Assembly: GCA_024180945.1 (NCBI GenBank)
Contig: JAKSGN010000006.1
Location: forward strand, 3,038,001-3,102,000
From: Macrophomina tecta
Taxonomy: Eukaryota > Ascomycota > Dothideomycetes > Botryosphaeriales > Botryosphaeriaceae
Length of the DNA: 64,000 nucleotides
Direction of reading: 5' to 3'
In this document: positions 10,127 through 20,316 of the stretch, in pieces
Layout of the letters: the number at the start of each line of letters is the position of its first letter
Numbering within the stretch: position 1 is the first letter of the stretch
Translations under genes and position numbers: made by a program
The notes under the pieces: generated by a model
Databases searched by the model: none
The model's input: only the letters and a program-made list of their open reading frames with translations
Told to the model about the DNA's origin: nothing

Positions 10127-13100
10127 TCAATTCTCGAGATTTTCGACGACGACCCACAACAGCTGCGGCGGCGCCAAACTCTCCGCACTGGCACCCGCAC
10201 GAGCGCCCTCCTCATTTGCCACAACGCCAACCTCCAAGCCACGGTCTTGGGTGGATGTCCCATCCCGTTCCCTTGCGCCACAGCGACCAGCACCACCACG
10301 ACCACAACGTCTCCCGCCGCCGCTCCTTCTACCCTCCCTCCTCTCCCTCCTGTTCTCCTTCCTCTCCTCCCTTCTCTCCTCTCTCCTCTCTGCCCTATCT
10401 GCAGCTCTCTCTTCCTTTCCCCTCTCCGCCTTATACCCCTCCCACCACAACTGCTTCGCCTCGGCAAACTCCATCTTCAACCGCTGCTCCTCCACCTTCA
10501 TCGCCTGCTTAACCGCTTCCTTCCTCTCCTTCTTCTTCCCTGCTGCCGCCGCCGCCGCCGCAGAACCACTACCCTCGCCACTCCCACCCCCCGTCTCTTC
10601 TAGATCCGCCCCCTTCCCCGCCTCCTTAATCCTTCCCCTCCATTCTCTCTTCAGCGCCTTAATTGTCCTCTTCGCCTCCGCCTTCTTCCTCTTCCCGTCG
10701 CGCTTCCTCGCCGCCTTCTCGCGATCCGCCTTCGCCTTTTCGAGCGCGCGGTCACGGTCGCGCTCGACGTCGGCGCGGGAGCGCTTGCCCTTCGCGAGGG
10801 CCTCGTCGGCGGCGCTGTTGATGGAGCGGACGCGCTTGAGGTAGGCGACTTCGATGGCGTCGAAGGCGCAGGAGATGCTGCCGGTGTCGCTGGCGCCTCC
10901 GTCGTCGTCGTCGTCAGAAGACGAGGAGAGGGAGTCGTCGATGTCGTTGTCTTCGAGGCTGATGCGCGAGGGGTTGGTGTCGAGGGTGGTGCTGCTGTGG
11001 TTGAGGGGCGGATGGACGTTTCGAGACGTGGTCGCATCTCCATTGCCGCCGTCATGATCGAGGAGGGTGGGCGACGACGGGCCAAACGTGCCGTACTGAC
11101 CGTTCGGTCCACCAGCGCCAGCATTCCCGTTACCGCTCTCATTCCACCACCCGCCGCGAAGCTCGTGGCCCCCTCCCCGCCCGAACCCCCTCCCATCGCC
11201 CCTCCCACCGCCCCTTCCACCCAACCCTCTCCCCGCAAAGCCGAATCCCCCAGCCCTCGCCCACGGCCCCGGGAAAAATGGATACGGCTGCCCGAATCCC
11301 GTTCCTGCAGGACCACCACGCCCACACAAAAATGGGCCCCTGCCCGCGAACCCACCACCAGCACCACCCCTACCATCACCAACGCACCAGCTGCCCATCC
11401 GCCCAAATGTACCACCCCCTCCTCTCCCGTGCAGCCCACCAGCCCCATGAGCAGTCACCGTTGCCGTCGCCCTCCCCCACGCCGCCGCCCGATTCCCCAC
11501 CTCTTGTCCCCAATTCGCCCAATTTTGGCCGAACTGCTGCCCCCAGTCAGCCCAGCGGCGGCCCAGGCCCTGGCCCCAGTCGGCCCAGCGGGCGTGGTCG
11601 CCGAAAGGAGGGGGCGGGGCGGGCGGGAAGGAACCGAGGCCGGGGAAGTTGGACATGCCAGGGAGAGGAGGGAGAATGTTTGGGGGGAAGAAGGAGTTGT
11701 CGTGGGGGCGGTTGTTCGAGGAGGATGAGGAAAAAGGGCCGGTATCGTTGTTGTTGGTGTCGTGAGCGTGGGGTTGTTGTTCGCGTTGTGAGTCCCAAGA
11801 GCGAGCCTGCGCCTTCTCGTCGAGGTAGCCGCCGGCGACGCCCTCAGGGGTGTTGTAGAACTCGCCGTTCGCGTAAGCGGTGGTAGTGGTGGTCGTGGCA
11901 GCGGGTGCGGCGGGCGGAGCGAAGGTGGACGCCGGTGCTGCTGCTGCTGCTGCTGCTGGGAAACCAGTATTTCCAGCTCCACCGAGGATGCCAGTCCCCT
12001 GTTCATTATGCTGCTGTTGTTGTTGCTGCTCTTGATCCCCCTCTCCTTCCTCCCTCCCTCTCCGCCCGCGCAAATCCCCCCACCCCAACATCTGCGGCGG
12101 TAACCCCTCCCACACCAGCCTCTCCACCCACGGATCCAACGCCTCGACCCTCTCCTGCTCGCTCGCGCCCTCCCTCTCCACGTCCCTCGCCAGTGCGTCC
12201 CGCAAGCTGCGCCTGCCCGCGCTGATCCGCAGCACGTCGTCGAGCAAGCCGTCGACATCGACAACCCGCACGACGATGCCGCGTTGCGCGAAATACAGCG
12301 CATTCGCACGTGCGAGGTACGACTCAACAAGGCTAAGGTCCGGCTCCGGAGCGCTCTCGTCGTAGATATCGGTCGCGGGCGCGCGGGCGGCGTGGCACAC
12401 GGCGTTCAAGCCGTCGAGGAAGGCGAGGAAGATGTGGGCGGGGATGCCGTGGGCGTGCAGCATCTGGGCGTAGGCGCGAGCGAAGCTGAGGATACCGCCG
12501 GCGGGGACCAACGCTCCTTCTCCCTCGTCTGCGTCATCGCTCTGATCAGGAGGTGGCGGCGGGGCGGGATTCACTTGCGGCACGACGACGGGGCGCGCCA
12601 GGCCGCCGGGCGGCGCGACGGGCTCTTTGGCGTCGCCGGCGTGGTAGGCCGGGTGGGCCCACTGCAGAGCGACTTCAAGGACGCCATGGTGCTCACTGGC
12701 GAGGCCTTCGATGGCGGCGAAGCTGAGGCCATGCCTGTTGGCGGCAGCAACGGCGTCATCGCCGCCGCCGCTGCGGGAGGACAGCTCGTCGTGCTCGCTG
12801 GCAGCGCGCTCTTTTTCGCGGAGGACCAGGCGCTCGACGGCGGGGAGGACGGGGTCGGAGGAGTTGTTGCTGAGGCCGCTTACCGACTGCGCGAAGGGTG
12901 GGGGCGGGGAGAGGGGACTGTGCATATTGGTGCCGGTAGGCACTGCATTTTGCTGATGGTGTGGGTGTTGTTGGTGGTGGTAAGCTACGCGCTGTCCTTC
13001 GGCTTGGGCTTCTTCGTAGCTGGGCGGCAGGTCTTCATAGCGCAGGGACTCCTGGCTGGGGCGCGGGCTCCCGCCGCCAGCACCGCTCAGGGTCACTGGG

Positions 13101-13303
13101 GTGGCGATGCCGTCGCCCAGGTCGGTTTCTGCGTCGGAGTAGGATTCATCCGGGGTGCGGTAGATGGTCGAGTTGGTGAAGGCCGGCGATGGGGGAGCGG
13201 GATGTGAGGGTTCAGGTGCGAGATGGTAGTCACGGTGGAGGTCGGTGTCGACGCTGCTGGCGAAGGAGGGCGTACGGATGGGTGTGCGGGGCGGTAGAGA
13301 CAT
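10127..13303 (-). CDS. large low-complexity protein with PPxY, Trp-Gly repeats, Gly-rich and charged coiled-coil regions
   Basis: Single-exon frame of 1058 residues from ATG 13303. Order: disordered Ser/Pro/Thr N terminus; LPPSYEEAQ (~105, a PPxY site for WW-domain ligases); His/Gln-rich stretch; a more ordered block (~290-430) with FARAYAQMLHAHGIPAHIFLAFLDGLNAV that resembles a domain seen in other large ascomycete proteins of unknown function; polyQ and polyAla; a tandem repeat of ~11 residues built on WADWGQ (four units); an RGG-like glycine-rich region; a polyAsp/Ser acidic patch; and a ~200-residue Lys/Arg/Glu-rich helix forming probable coiled coil. The C terminus ends LLWVVVENLEN. No enzymatic motif. 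The role is unknown; PPxY suggests control by a Rsp5-type ubiquitin ligase. The frame is long, codon-biased and has a sensible start, so it is very likely real. Confidence 0.8.
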   Translation of the reverse strand: MSLPPRTPIRTPSFASSVDTDLHRDYHLAPEPSHPAPPSPAFTNSTIYRTPDESYSDAETDLGDGIATPVTLSGAGGGSPRPSQESLRYEDLPPSYEEAQAEGQRVAYHHQQHPHHQQNAVPTGTNMHSPLSPPPPFAQSVSGLSNNSSDPVLPAVERLVLREKERAASEHDELSSRSGGGDDAVAAANRHGLSFAAIEGLASEHHGVLEVALQWAHPAYHAGDAKEPVAPPGGLARPVVVPQVNPAPPPPPDQSDDADEGEGALVPAGGILSFARAYAQMLHAHGIPAHIFLAFLDGLNAVCHAARAPATDIYDESAPEPDLSLVESYLARANALYFAQRGIVVRVVDVDGLLDDVLRISAGRRSLRDALARDVEREGASEQERVEALDPWVERLVWEGLPPQMLGWGDLRGRRGREEGEGDQEQQQQQQHNEQGTGILGGAGNTGFPAAAAAAAPASTFAPPAAPAATTTTTTAYANGEFYNTPEGVAGGYLDEKAQARSWDSQREQQPHAHDTNNNDTGPFSSSSSNNRPHDNSFFPPNILPPLPGMSNFPGLGSFPPAPPPPFGDHARWADWGQGLGRRWADWGQQFGQNWANWGQEVGNRAAAWGRATATVTAHGAGGLHGRGGGGTFGRMGSWCVGDGRGGAGGGFAGRGPFLCGRGGPAGTGFGQPYPFFPGPWARAGGFGFAGRGLGGRGGGRGDGRGFGRGGGHELRGGWWNESGNGNAGAGGPNGQYGTFGPSSPTLLDHDGGNGDATTSRNVHPPLNHSSTTLDTNPSRISLEDNDIDDSLSSSSDDDDDGGASDTGSISCAFDAIEVAYLKRVRSINSAADEALAKGKRSRADVERDRDRALEKAKADREKAARKRDGKRKKAEAKRTIKALKREWRGRIKEAGKGADLEETGGGSGEGSGSAAAAAAAGKKKERKEAVKQAMKVEEQRLKMEFAEAKQLWWEGYKAERGKEERAADRAERREERREERKENRRERREGRRSGGGRRCGRGGAGRCGARERDGTSTQDRGLEVGVVANEEGARAGASAESLAPPQLLWVVVENLEN

Positions 13304-14267
13304 TGATGCGTCTCTTCTCCTCGCGGAGAAGTTGCTGCGGTGGTGTTTGCGTCCTGTTGAGAGCGTCCTAGCTCTTTCTGATGTCTCTGTAGCGGTGCGC
13401 GGATGGATCGGGCAGGCGAGTTGGCTGCGATGTGACCAAAGGTGAGTCGATGAGTGGACGACAAGCTCAACATGCACAACCGAGCCGCATGTGACGTCGA
13501 AACGACACGGAAAGAGATGGATTGCTTCCACCAAAGCACGCACGGGGCGGTAGGTGCGGGAGAAACGCGGGTCCTCAGGCCGGCGGCTGCGGGGCGTTGA
13601 TAACGCGCGGAAACTGCTGCCTAGCACAGCAGCGGGCTGACGGGGTGGTGTCTACACACGGCAGGGCAGCGCAGGGCGTGCGTGCATGCAGCAAGAGAGG
13701 CGGGCGGTGCGCAGGCAGGCAAACAGAGAGCCGACGACGGTAGCAGAAGTGAGCTCTCCGCTAGCTTCTTTTGCGGTCTTCGGTCCTCGGAGTCTCCGCG
13801 GCCGTGTCTCCAGACAGGTCGGCCCACCCCACAAGCTTTCTGAGAGCGTTCCCCCGCGTGCCCAGGAGGATCTGTGCCCCTGCAGACCGGGGAGATAGGC
13901 TGCACCTGAACGGGCTTAGTCGGGGCAGTGTTGTGGCTTTGCAAGCCTCACGCAGGCCGTCCGTCCATATACGACCGCAAATCGCCCGTCAGACGGCCTT
14001 GTTTTAATGCCTGCTCTACCGCTACAGAGAGAGGTACACACACAAGCGACGTCAGCGAAATCGAGATGAAACATCACACCGATTAGGCATTAACTACGTA
14101 GATTCGTATTGCTGAAGCTGCACTCAAGGGTATCCATCATTCCTAGCATCTTTTCAAACACCGTAACTCCTCATGTGCCCCACAACTCCCGTCATCGTCG
14201 GACGGCTTTGTGCTGCTTTTGCTGTATGTACCTGAATGAGCTTGACGTGTATCCTGCTCTACGACCG
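13304..14267. other. intergenic region
   Basis: Between the start of the 1058-residue gene and the stop of the arrestin gene. It holds the promoter of the former and the 3' UTR of the latter. Nothing else recognised; frames at 13522-14007 are composition artefacts. Confidence 0.5.
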
Positions 14268-15987
14268 TCACCTCTTCTCGTCATGGCTAAACCTGGGCGC
14301 GCCTTCTGGAACAGGCGGCGGGACATAGTCTCTCCGAGGGCCATTCACCGCCGGTATGTCCTGGGCAACTGCATCCTCATAGCTCGGGGGTGCATCCTCA
14401 TAATTCTCGCCATGGCCTGGCATGTACTGGCCCTGGTGCGCCGGACCATGGCCCGTGGCTGCTCCATCAACGTGCGTCATGGGAGTCTGGTAGGGGGGGG
14501 CTGCTCCTCCAAGCCCCATCACAGGACCGCCCGTCTTCAGAGGTGGCATAGCAGCAGACCCAGGCACCGGCTTTCTGGCCGGAAGGCTCGGTTTGGCCGA
14601 AGCCATGGCGTTCAAGAGCGCTGCCGGTGGCTCGATGCCTGAGAATACCTTGACGGGAAGCCGCAGCGGAAGCACAACAAGTTGGTCCTGGCCGTGCTTG
14701 TATGACCCATAGCCAAGGCCAACCCGCACCTCCAGCTCGTAATATCGTGACAGGTTGCAGGTGTCGAATGATGGCGCGACACTGTTGGGAAGGTGTTTGC
14801 CGGACCAATACTCAGGATTGATGGGGGTCTCAGTGCCAGCAACATCCGAGGGAGCACCGATAGGAATGGCCATATTGCTAAAGCTAGCAATGATCCAGCT
14901 GTTGGACTCGGCCCGTGTGAGCTCGTGTGCTCGGACGTGGGTGTAGCCGACCAGCTCGATCTGCAGCATCTGCAAGAAAACAGGGTCGCTGCGCTCATTG
15001 ATTTGCTTGATCAAAACCCTCAACGGTAGGTCTTCATTGAGCGTCAAGATAGCCGGGTTAGGCAGACGCGCATCGACACTGAAGCGAACCAGGTCGGCTC
15101 CCTCGCCCGCTGGGCTCATCGGTGGACTTCCCGTTTCTCCCTTCATTTTGTCCCACAGACTGGATTTGCGCTCGGTCGGCGGAACCCATCGAGGATTGAA
15201 TTGATGTTGGCGCCGCGCATACGCCTCGCCGTCAGGCTTCTGGGGGCGCGGAGGCTCAATCGGGAGGAAGTTGAAGTGTACAAACTACGGATTAGTTAGC
15301 GTGTCTGCCCTCAAGACGTGGCAACGGCGGCATTTTGGCTCACGGCTCTGGGGTTCTCCTTCAACAGCGACGGGCGATTGACGGTGCACTTGACGTAATA
15401 CCGTATCTCGGCCTCGCCCGGGAAGCCGGTCAAGGAGGGAGGGAGGGTCTGCTTGACGTGTCTCGTGGGAGGGCGGGCAACCTCGAGGGTCGCGAGGTTG
15501 AAGCCACCGGTCAGCGAGGTCGTGGTGTGGCACGCATTGTTGAAGGGCAGCTGCAGCGCGCAGTCAGCATTGCTCGCGCTTAGGCACCGGACATGCCAAG
15601 GCTACCGTACCTTGAAAGCGAAGGGGTATTCGTAGTTGCCTAGATTGAGCGTGTATTTTTGGGCCTCCCAGCCAGCGGTTTGCAGATTGGGCGGAGGAAA
15701 GACGACGGCTGTCTTGTAGAGGATCTATGCGGGGTCAGCGCGCGGCCGGTAGCTCAAGACGTAGGCAGAAGGCGCACCTTGTGGATTTCCAAGACTGGGC
15801 GAGGCTTGCTGTTGTTGAACTGGGGATTCTGCGGCGGAACAAGTCGGGTTCTGCTCTCGCCCTCGAGCTTGACGACGACGGAAGACACGCTGGTGTTGCT
15901 GGTGGCGCGGATGATGACCCGGCCGGAGACGGTATCAAGGTTGGTGAAATGGGGCGGAGGGTCGTCCAAGACTATGGAGACCAGCAT
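14268..15987 (-). CDS. arrestin-related trafficking adaptor (ART-like) with PPxY motifs
   Basis: Predicted alpha-arrestin of 515 residues. Exons: 15987-15778, 15724-15611, 15550-15344, 15284-14268; introns of 53, 60 and 59 bp, all phase 0. The N-terminal arrestin sandwich starts at MLVSIVLDDPPPHFTNLDTV with VSGRVIIRATS; a second arrestin half follows (~180-360) with DARLPNPAILTLNEDLPLRV and QIELVGYTHVRA. The C-terminal tail is disordered and carries APPSYEDAV and a second PPY (GAAPPYQTP), the docking sites for HECT ligases of the Rsp5 class. ART proteins choose plasma-membrane transporters for ubiquitination and endocytosis. Which transporter is targeted cannot be told. It shares a divergent 1.3-kb promoter region with the F-box gene. 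Confidence 0.92.
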
Positions 15988-17315
15988 GGCGGCGGGTGCA
16001 GAGTGAGGGACAGCAGGTGGTGTGGCGCAGGATGAGGGCGATGGAGGGGCACCGGCCGATGACGTGGGTTCTTGGGCGCGGTGCTTGATGCTTGGGCGAC
16101 GAGCGGGCTCAGAGCTGGCAGAGTGCTGGGTAGTGGCTTGACATGGTATGCGGGTATAAGTACAGGCAAGTCGGGCGTCAGCGCGTGCTGCGGTCGGCGC
16201 TGGATGTCGCGGTGGATGGTGATTTGACTCCGCCGCGAGCCGCGTCGCTGGTGCAACTTCCAAGCCTCAACGCCCGCCGTCCCGACGCAGCCGACTCGGC
16301 GCTGAAATCCTCGCCCGACTGTCTGCGTCCGCCACGCGCTTCCGCTGCCTTCCAAAGGCCAGAGTCGCCTTGTTCCCACCACATGATCTCGCATTTACCA
16401 ACAACCACTCGCGTTTTCTCTCGGATTCAGCATTGTCGATAGCCAGATGTGCGGCTGACTCGCGCATTGTTGGCTGGCACGCATGAGCCAAGAACCTGCC
16501 GTCTGGAGCCGAATATAAAAGAGGTAGCACATGTCTGCGAGTGCCCATGCAGCTTCCAAAACACCCTGCCAACCAAGCTCCTGACGCATGTGTTGGAACT
16601 GACCAAGGTGGGCCCTATGCTGCGTCACAAGCTTCATCGAACACGTCTGTCGGATCAACAGGCGACGAGCCTGGCGTTGGGGTCTGCGTCGGGCAGGTAG
16701 GAAGCAACAGGTACAGCCTCGCGGGAACGCACAGTCAGAGTGGCAGGTTGCGGGAGTAAGCGGATGTACGCGTACTCTGGCCAACAGTCCGTGATACTCG
16801 GCATGGTGTTTCGCATCTGACAGAGCCCACGCTCCCCACTGAATATGAGCCTAGAACACAAACATAGTGCGACTTGGAATGCTCCGGTGCAAGTGTAATT
16901 CCGTCTGTAACCCGGTCGGCGTAAGAAGCGCACCGACACGTGATAGAGTTACGCGGGTGCAGGTGGAGCCTTCAGCTTCCAAGAACGATCTTCGGCTTGC
17001 CCACCACGTCGGACAGCTTAGCCAGCCCCTCACCTGAACACCACCACCACCACTCTTCCCTTTGCATGCCCTCTCCTCTTCCTCGTCACTCCTGATACTG
17101 TTCTGTCACCGCATCGGCAGTCACTCCAACCTGGTCAAACGCCAAATCAGCCGGCTCGCCTTGTTTCTCCACGGCGATCTCACCCAACGGGCCGTCGCAC
17201 GTCCCACACAAGCAACGTCATTGCCGGGGCGATCGTTTCCCCACACCTAGCCAGCCAGAGCAGACGCGGTGCTCTCACTGAGAATTTTGCTCTCCGTTTC
17301 TCATTGTACCTGTTC
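15988..17315. other. divergent promoter region, arrestin (-) and F-box (+)
   Basis: 1.3 kb between two divergent starts. A CT-rich stretch (about 17040-17110) precedes the plus-strand gene, as common for fungal promoters. No RNA gene or further CDS recognised; frames at 16267-16784 minus lack protein character. Confidence 0.5.
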
Positions 17316-18957
17316 ATGGCGCATGCTCTTCAGAAAGCTCGCATGGAGCGCACCCGCTGTGTGCCGGCCCTCCCGGAGGAGATATGGGACATGATAACCG
17401 GTTATACCGACTGGCACGCCCTGAAGCAGCTCCGCCTCTGTTGTCGCACCCTTTCTCGCATCGCGGCCGCCTATCTGTTCCGCACGCTCTATCTCAAGGT
17501 CCAAAAGGACAGTATTGAGCGCATGATCAACATCGCATTCCACGACATCTTGCGCCATCACGTGAAAGAGCTCGTTCTCTTGGAGTGTTCTCAGCTCGTA
17601 CCCTTTGTCAGCTGGCGCGAGTGGTACACGCACATCGAAAACTTGGCAGATTGTGAGTCTCTCGCGGGGCCTTCCAGTCCTGATGTCTAAGTGTGGCCTA
17701 GATGACGACGCAAGCGGATCTCAGCAATCCCCGTCTGCCAAACCCACCGAGGAGCTGCCCCGCATGTACGAAGACTACAAGGCTGAGTGTCTCGCCATGG
17801 CTCAATTCGTCCTATGCCTTCGCCAGAGAACATGTGGGTCCAAAGTCCTGGGCGATCATTACTACTTCACCCAGTCTAATGAAGAAAATCATATGGTGTA
17901 CGCCTGTGACAACTTCGACGAAGCTCTCTCCAACTTCAAGAACCTCAACACTGTCAAGCAGAGACGATGGTGGCAAGAGCCTGGCCCTCTGACATGGCGC
18001 GGCTTACGCTTTAGTGTTCCTGAAAGAAGACGACGACAAGCTCGCTGGGCCAACGACGAAGACGACATGCTACCACTCACCTTCGTCCTCCGCGGCCTGG
18101 GCTGGGCGCAGTCGACCGGGGATAGCAACCTCAAGACTCTCGACATCCGCACCTCTGGTATTGCTTTCTGGAACGAGTACGGTCTTCGAAATCATCTCTG
18201 GGGATCCATGAACAATGGCAAGCTCGCGAGAAACTGCGATGCCGATGTCCAGCTCATGCGCCATTCCTTCACCAATCTCACACGCCTCACCTGCTCCTTG
18301 GCTGCTGAAGAATTCACCGTGATCGAAATTATAGACTCATTCGCAACGTTCCTCGTCGTGGCCGAAGGGCTCGAGGACTTGGACCTGACCTTCACCGAGA
18401 GAAATGGCGGGGAAACCATTAGTGACAACTGGGACCTCTTTCTCCCTTTGAGCGAGCAAGGCACCCGGTGGAAGAAGCTCCGCCGCCTCAAGCTCTCAGC
18501 TTATACTGGTGGTCGGTCCCTATTGACCTTCCTCAACAACCACTCCTCATCTCTGCGTACTCTCACCCTTCATGACTGCAATCTCGTCACGCCAGAAGAC
18601 TCCTGGCCGGAACTACTCGAGCAGACAAGAAGTGTGCTCGATTTGGACTCGGTCTTTCTGTTGAATCTTTTCGATGCATATCCGGACCGGAACTCCGATG
18701 TCAAAGGGTACCTCATTGACTACATGGACGAATGCGAAGTGTTCACCGGCTTTAAAGATAGCATTGTGGACTACGTGTTGAAGAGGACTGACCGGAAGCC
18801 GATCTGGGACCACAGGCCAGTCTACGATGAACATCTCAAGAAATGCGAGGGCTGTGAGGAGAACAGAGCTCTGCATGACGAGGCGAGTGCGGATGAGGAC
18901 TCGATCCTGTTCGAGTTCGACTTGCTTCCTATCGTTGCTGACCTTGGCCTGCTGTAA
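17316..18957 (+). CDS. F-box-like / leucine-rich protein
   Basis: Predicted protein of 530 residues in two exons, 17316-17652 and 17702-18957, joined across a 49-bp intron (GTGAGT...CTAG, phase 1). The N terminus CVPALPEEIWDMITGY...LKQLRLCCRTLSRIAAAYLFRTLYL (~15-60) has the layout of a fungal F-box. The body contains spaced Leu-rich segments (LKTLDI, LTRLTCSL, LEDLDLTF, LRRLKLSA, LRTLTLHDC) of the kind that form an irregular LRR behind the F-box. The C terminus has a small Cys motif (KCEGCEE) and an acidic end. F-box proteins are substrate receptors of SCF ubiquitin ligases; the substrate is unknown. The start at 17316 (MAHALQ) is the first ATG; 17343 (MERTRC) is a close alternative. Confidence 0.85.
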
Positions 18958-19660
18958 TGTTCGGGCTATGGCCCGGCTGTTTCGGGTTTCTTTGTGTGCC
19001 GCAATGTTCCCTCGTAGTACATTGTTCGGTGTGGCTCCATCACCAAAACATCAGCTATCAGCTTTCGAACTAACTTTCATCACTGTAGGTCGAGAAACAC
19101 CCCACGCCGAGAACAATGAGGGGTACTTGAACTTCAAATACATCAAATACCGTTCACACATAAATTTTTGTTTTAACCCTACATATATGACGTGCCTTAG
19201 CTAGTCATAACCATCCAGGGCCCCTTTGATCTAAAAATTCCGTTCGCATCGCGTCCTCGCCTGATTCGCTCAGAGTCTTCTTTTGCGGCGAAACAATGTC
19301 CCCTCGCTGCAGCACTCCTAGTAAGCTCGAACTCCTTACAATAGACATAAAAGGACTTTATATGAACATATAAGTCTTATTACGATGGTAGGAAGTTATT
19401 ATTAGTCCTACACCTGCTGTCGCGCGCAAATTTATGCACCGTCGCCACCCCGGTCGGTACATTCTGATGGCGCAGTTTCCAACCCTGGTTAGTGTGAAGC
19501 AGGCCCGCAAATCGTACGTAATCTGCCCGGTGTAATTTACATATGTCATGTAATAAGCCAAGCCTGTGGCTTACCGTCGTGTGCAGGCTCGAACTCCGCA
19601 GCAGTCAGCAAATGACGCTAATGACCACTAGACACATCTCGAAGTGGCATTTACTTATTA
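18958..19660. other. AT-richer intergenic region before the repeat-bounded island
   Basis: Marks the change from gene-dense core to AT-richer accessory DNA. No CDS supported. It contains the tRNA-like sequence listed separately. Confidence 0.5.
19579..19638 (-). other. tRNA-like relic (pseudo-tRNA or SINE head)
   Basis: On the minus strand an A-box-like segment (CTAGTGGTCATTAGCG) is followed about 20 nt later by a B-box-like segment (GGAGTTCGAGCC), with weak anticodon- and T-arm pairing. Stems are imperfect (mismatches in T stem and acceptor), so it is not a functional tRNA. It could be a decayed tRNA or the head of a tRNA-derived SINE, which would suit the adjacent transposon island. Confidence 0.35.
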
Positions 19661-19850
19661 CAGTGGCTAGCGAAACCGGCTTCACCCCAAAGGCAGCTGC
19701 AACACAATTCAATCCTACTCATAAGCGTAGTCTTGGCATCCCACTATACGTATCGAGTAAAGCGCCATTTGCATAGGCACGTGATTTATATCGGTACAAA
19801 AAGATACTTCTCTATCACAGCTCGAGCTCACAAGGGTATGGCAGGTGTGG
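19661..19850 (+). repeat. left arm of the inverted repeat around the HET gene
   Basis: Collinear, essentially ungapped inverted match to 23223-23034. Best conserved are the outer ~50 bp and an inner block with GGCAC(G/A)TGATTT and TACTTCTCTAT(C/T)ACAGCT. Many differences are C/T or G/A, as RIP would leave. Confidence 0.85.
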
Positions 19851-20316
19851 GTCGTCCATCCTCCCTAATAGTGTCGAGAACACGCCACGCATACTAGCTA
19901 AGATTGATAAATCATAGAACGAAGATACTGTACAATGGATCAGGTACCTAGTACACGCAATCGCTTCCAGAAGCGCCGACTTACGCTCTTCTCATGCGGA
20001 AGAAAGCAACAGCTATCCTAAATAAGCCAAATAAGCTACGTCTTGCGCAGCTGAGACCATTAACTGATATTGGTGTCGGCTTCGAGTGCGAGAGTCATGT
20101 GAGAGCTAACATAGGAGTGCTTGTCCGGCCACGTGATGTCAGATCGCTGAACCTCAGCCTGGTTGCTGCTGCTTGTCCCTCCATCCACCCCAGAACTCAC
20201 AGTGTGAGAGTCCTTATATACGCACGGTTACGCTTCTTTAGCTACACAGCCTGTGCATGTCTTGCTTACTTCTATTCTAAGGACTTCAGCTAGAGCTCGC
20301 TAACGGTCCTCGCCTC

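Noticed and set aside
9897..10844. 315-codon Pro/Ser-rich frame on the plus strand
   Set aside because: Antisense shadow of the 1058-residue gene's Lys/Arg/Glu region; composition is the mirror of that sequence.
12284..13207. 307-codon plus-strand frame
   Set aside because: Antisense shadow of the same gene; no start context or domain.
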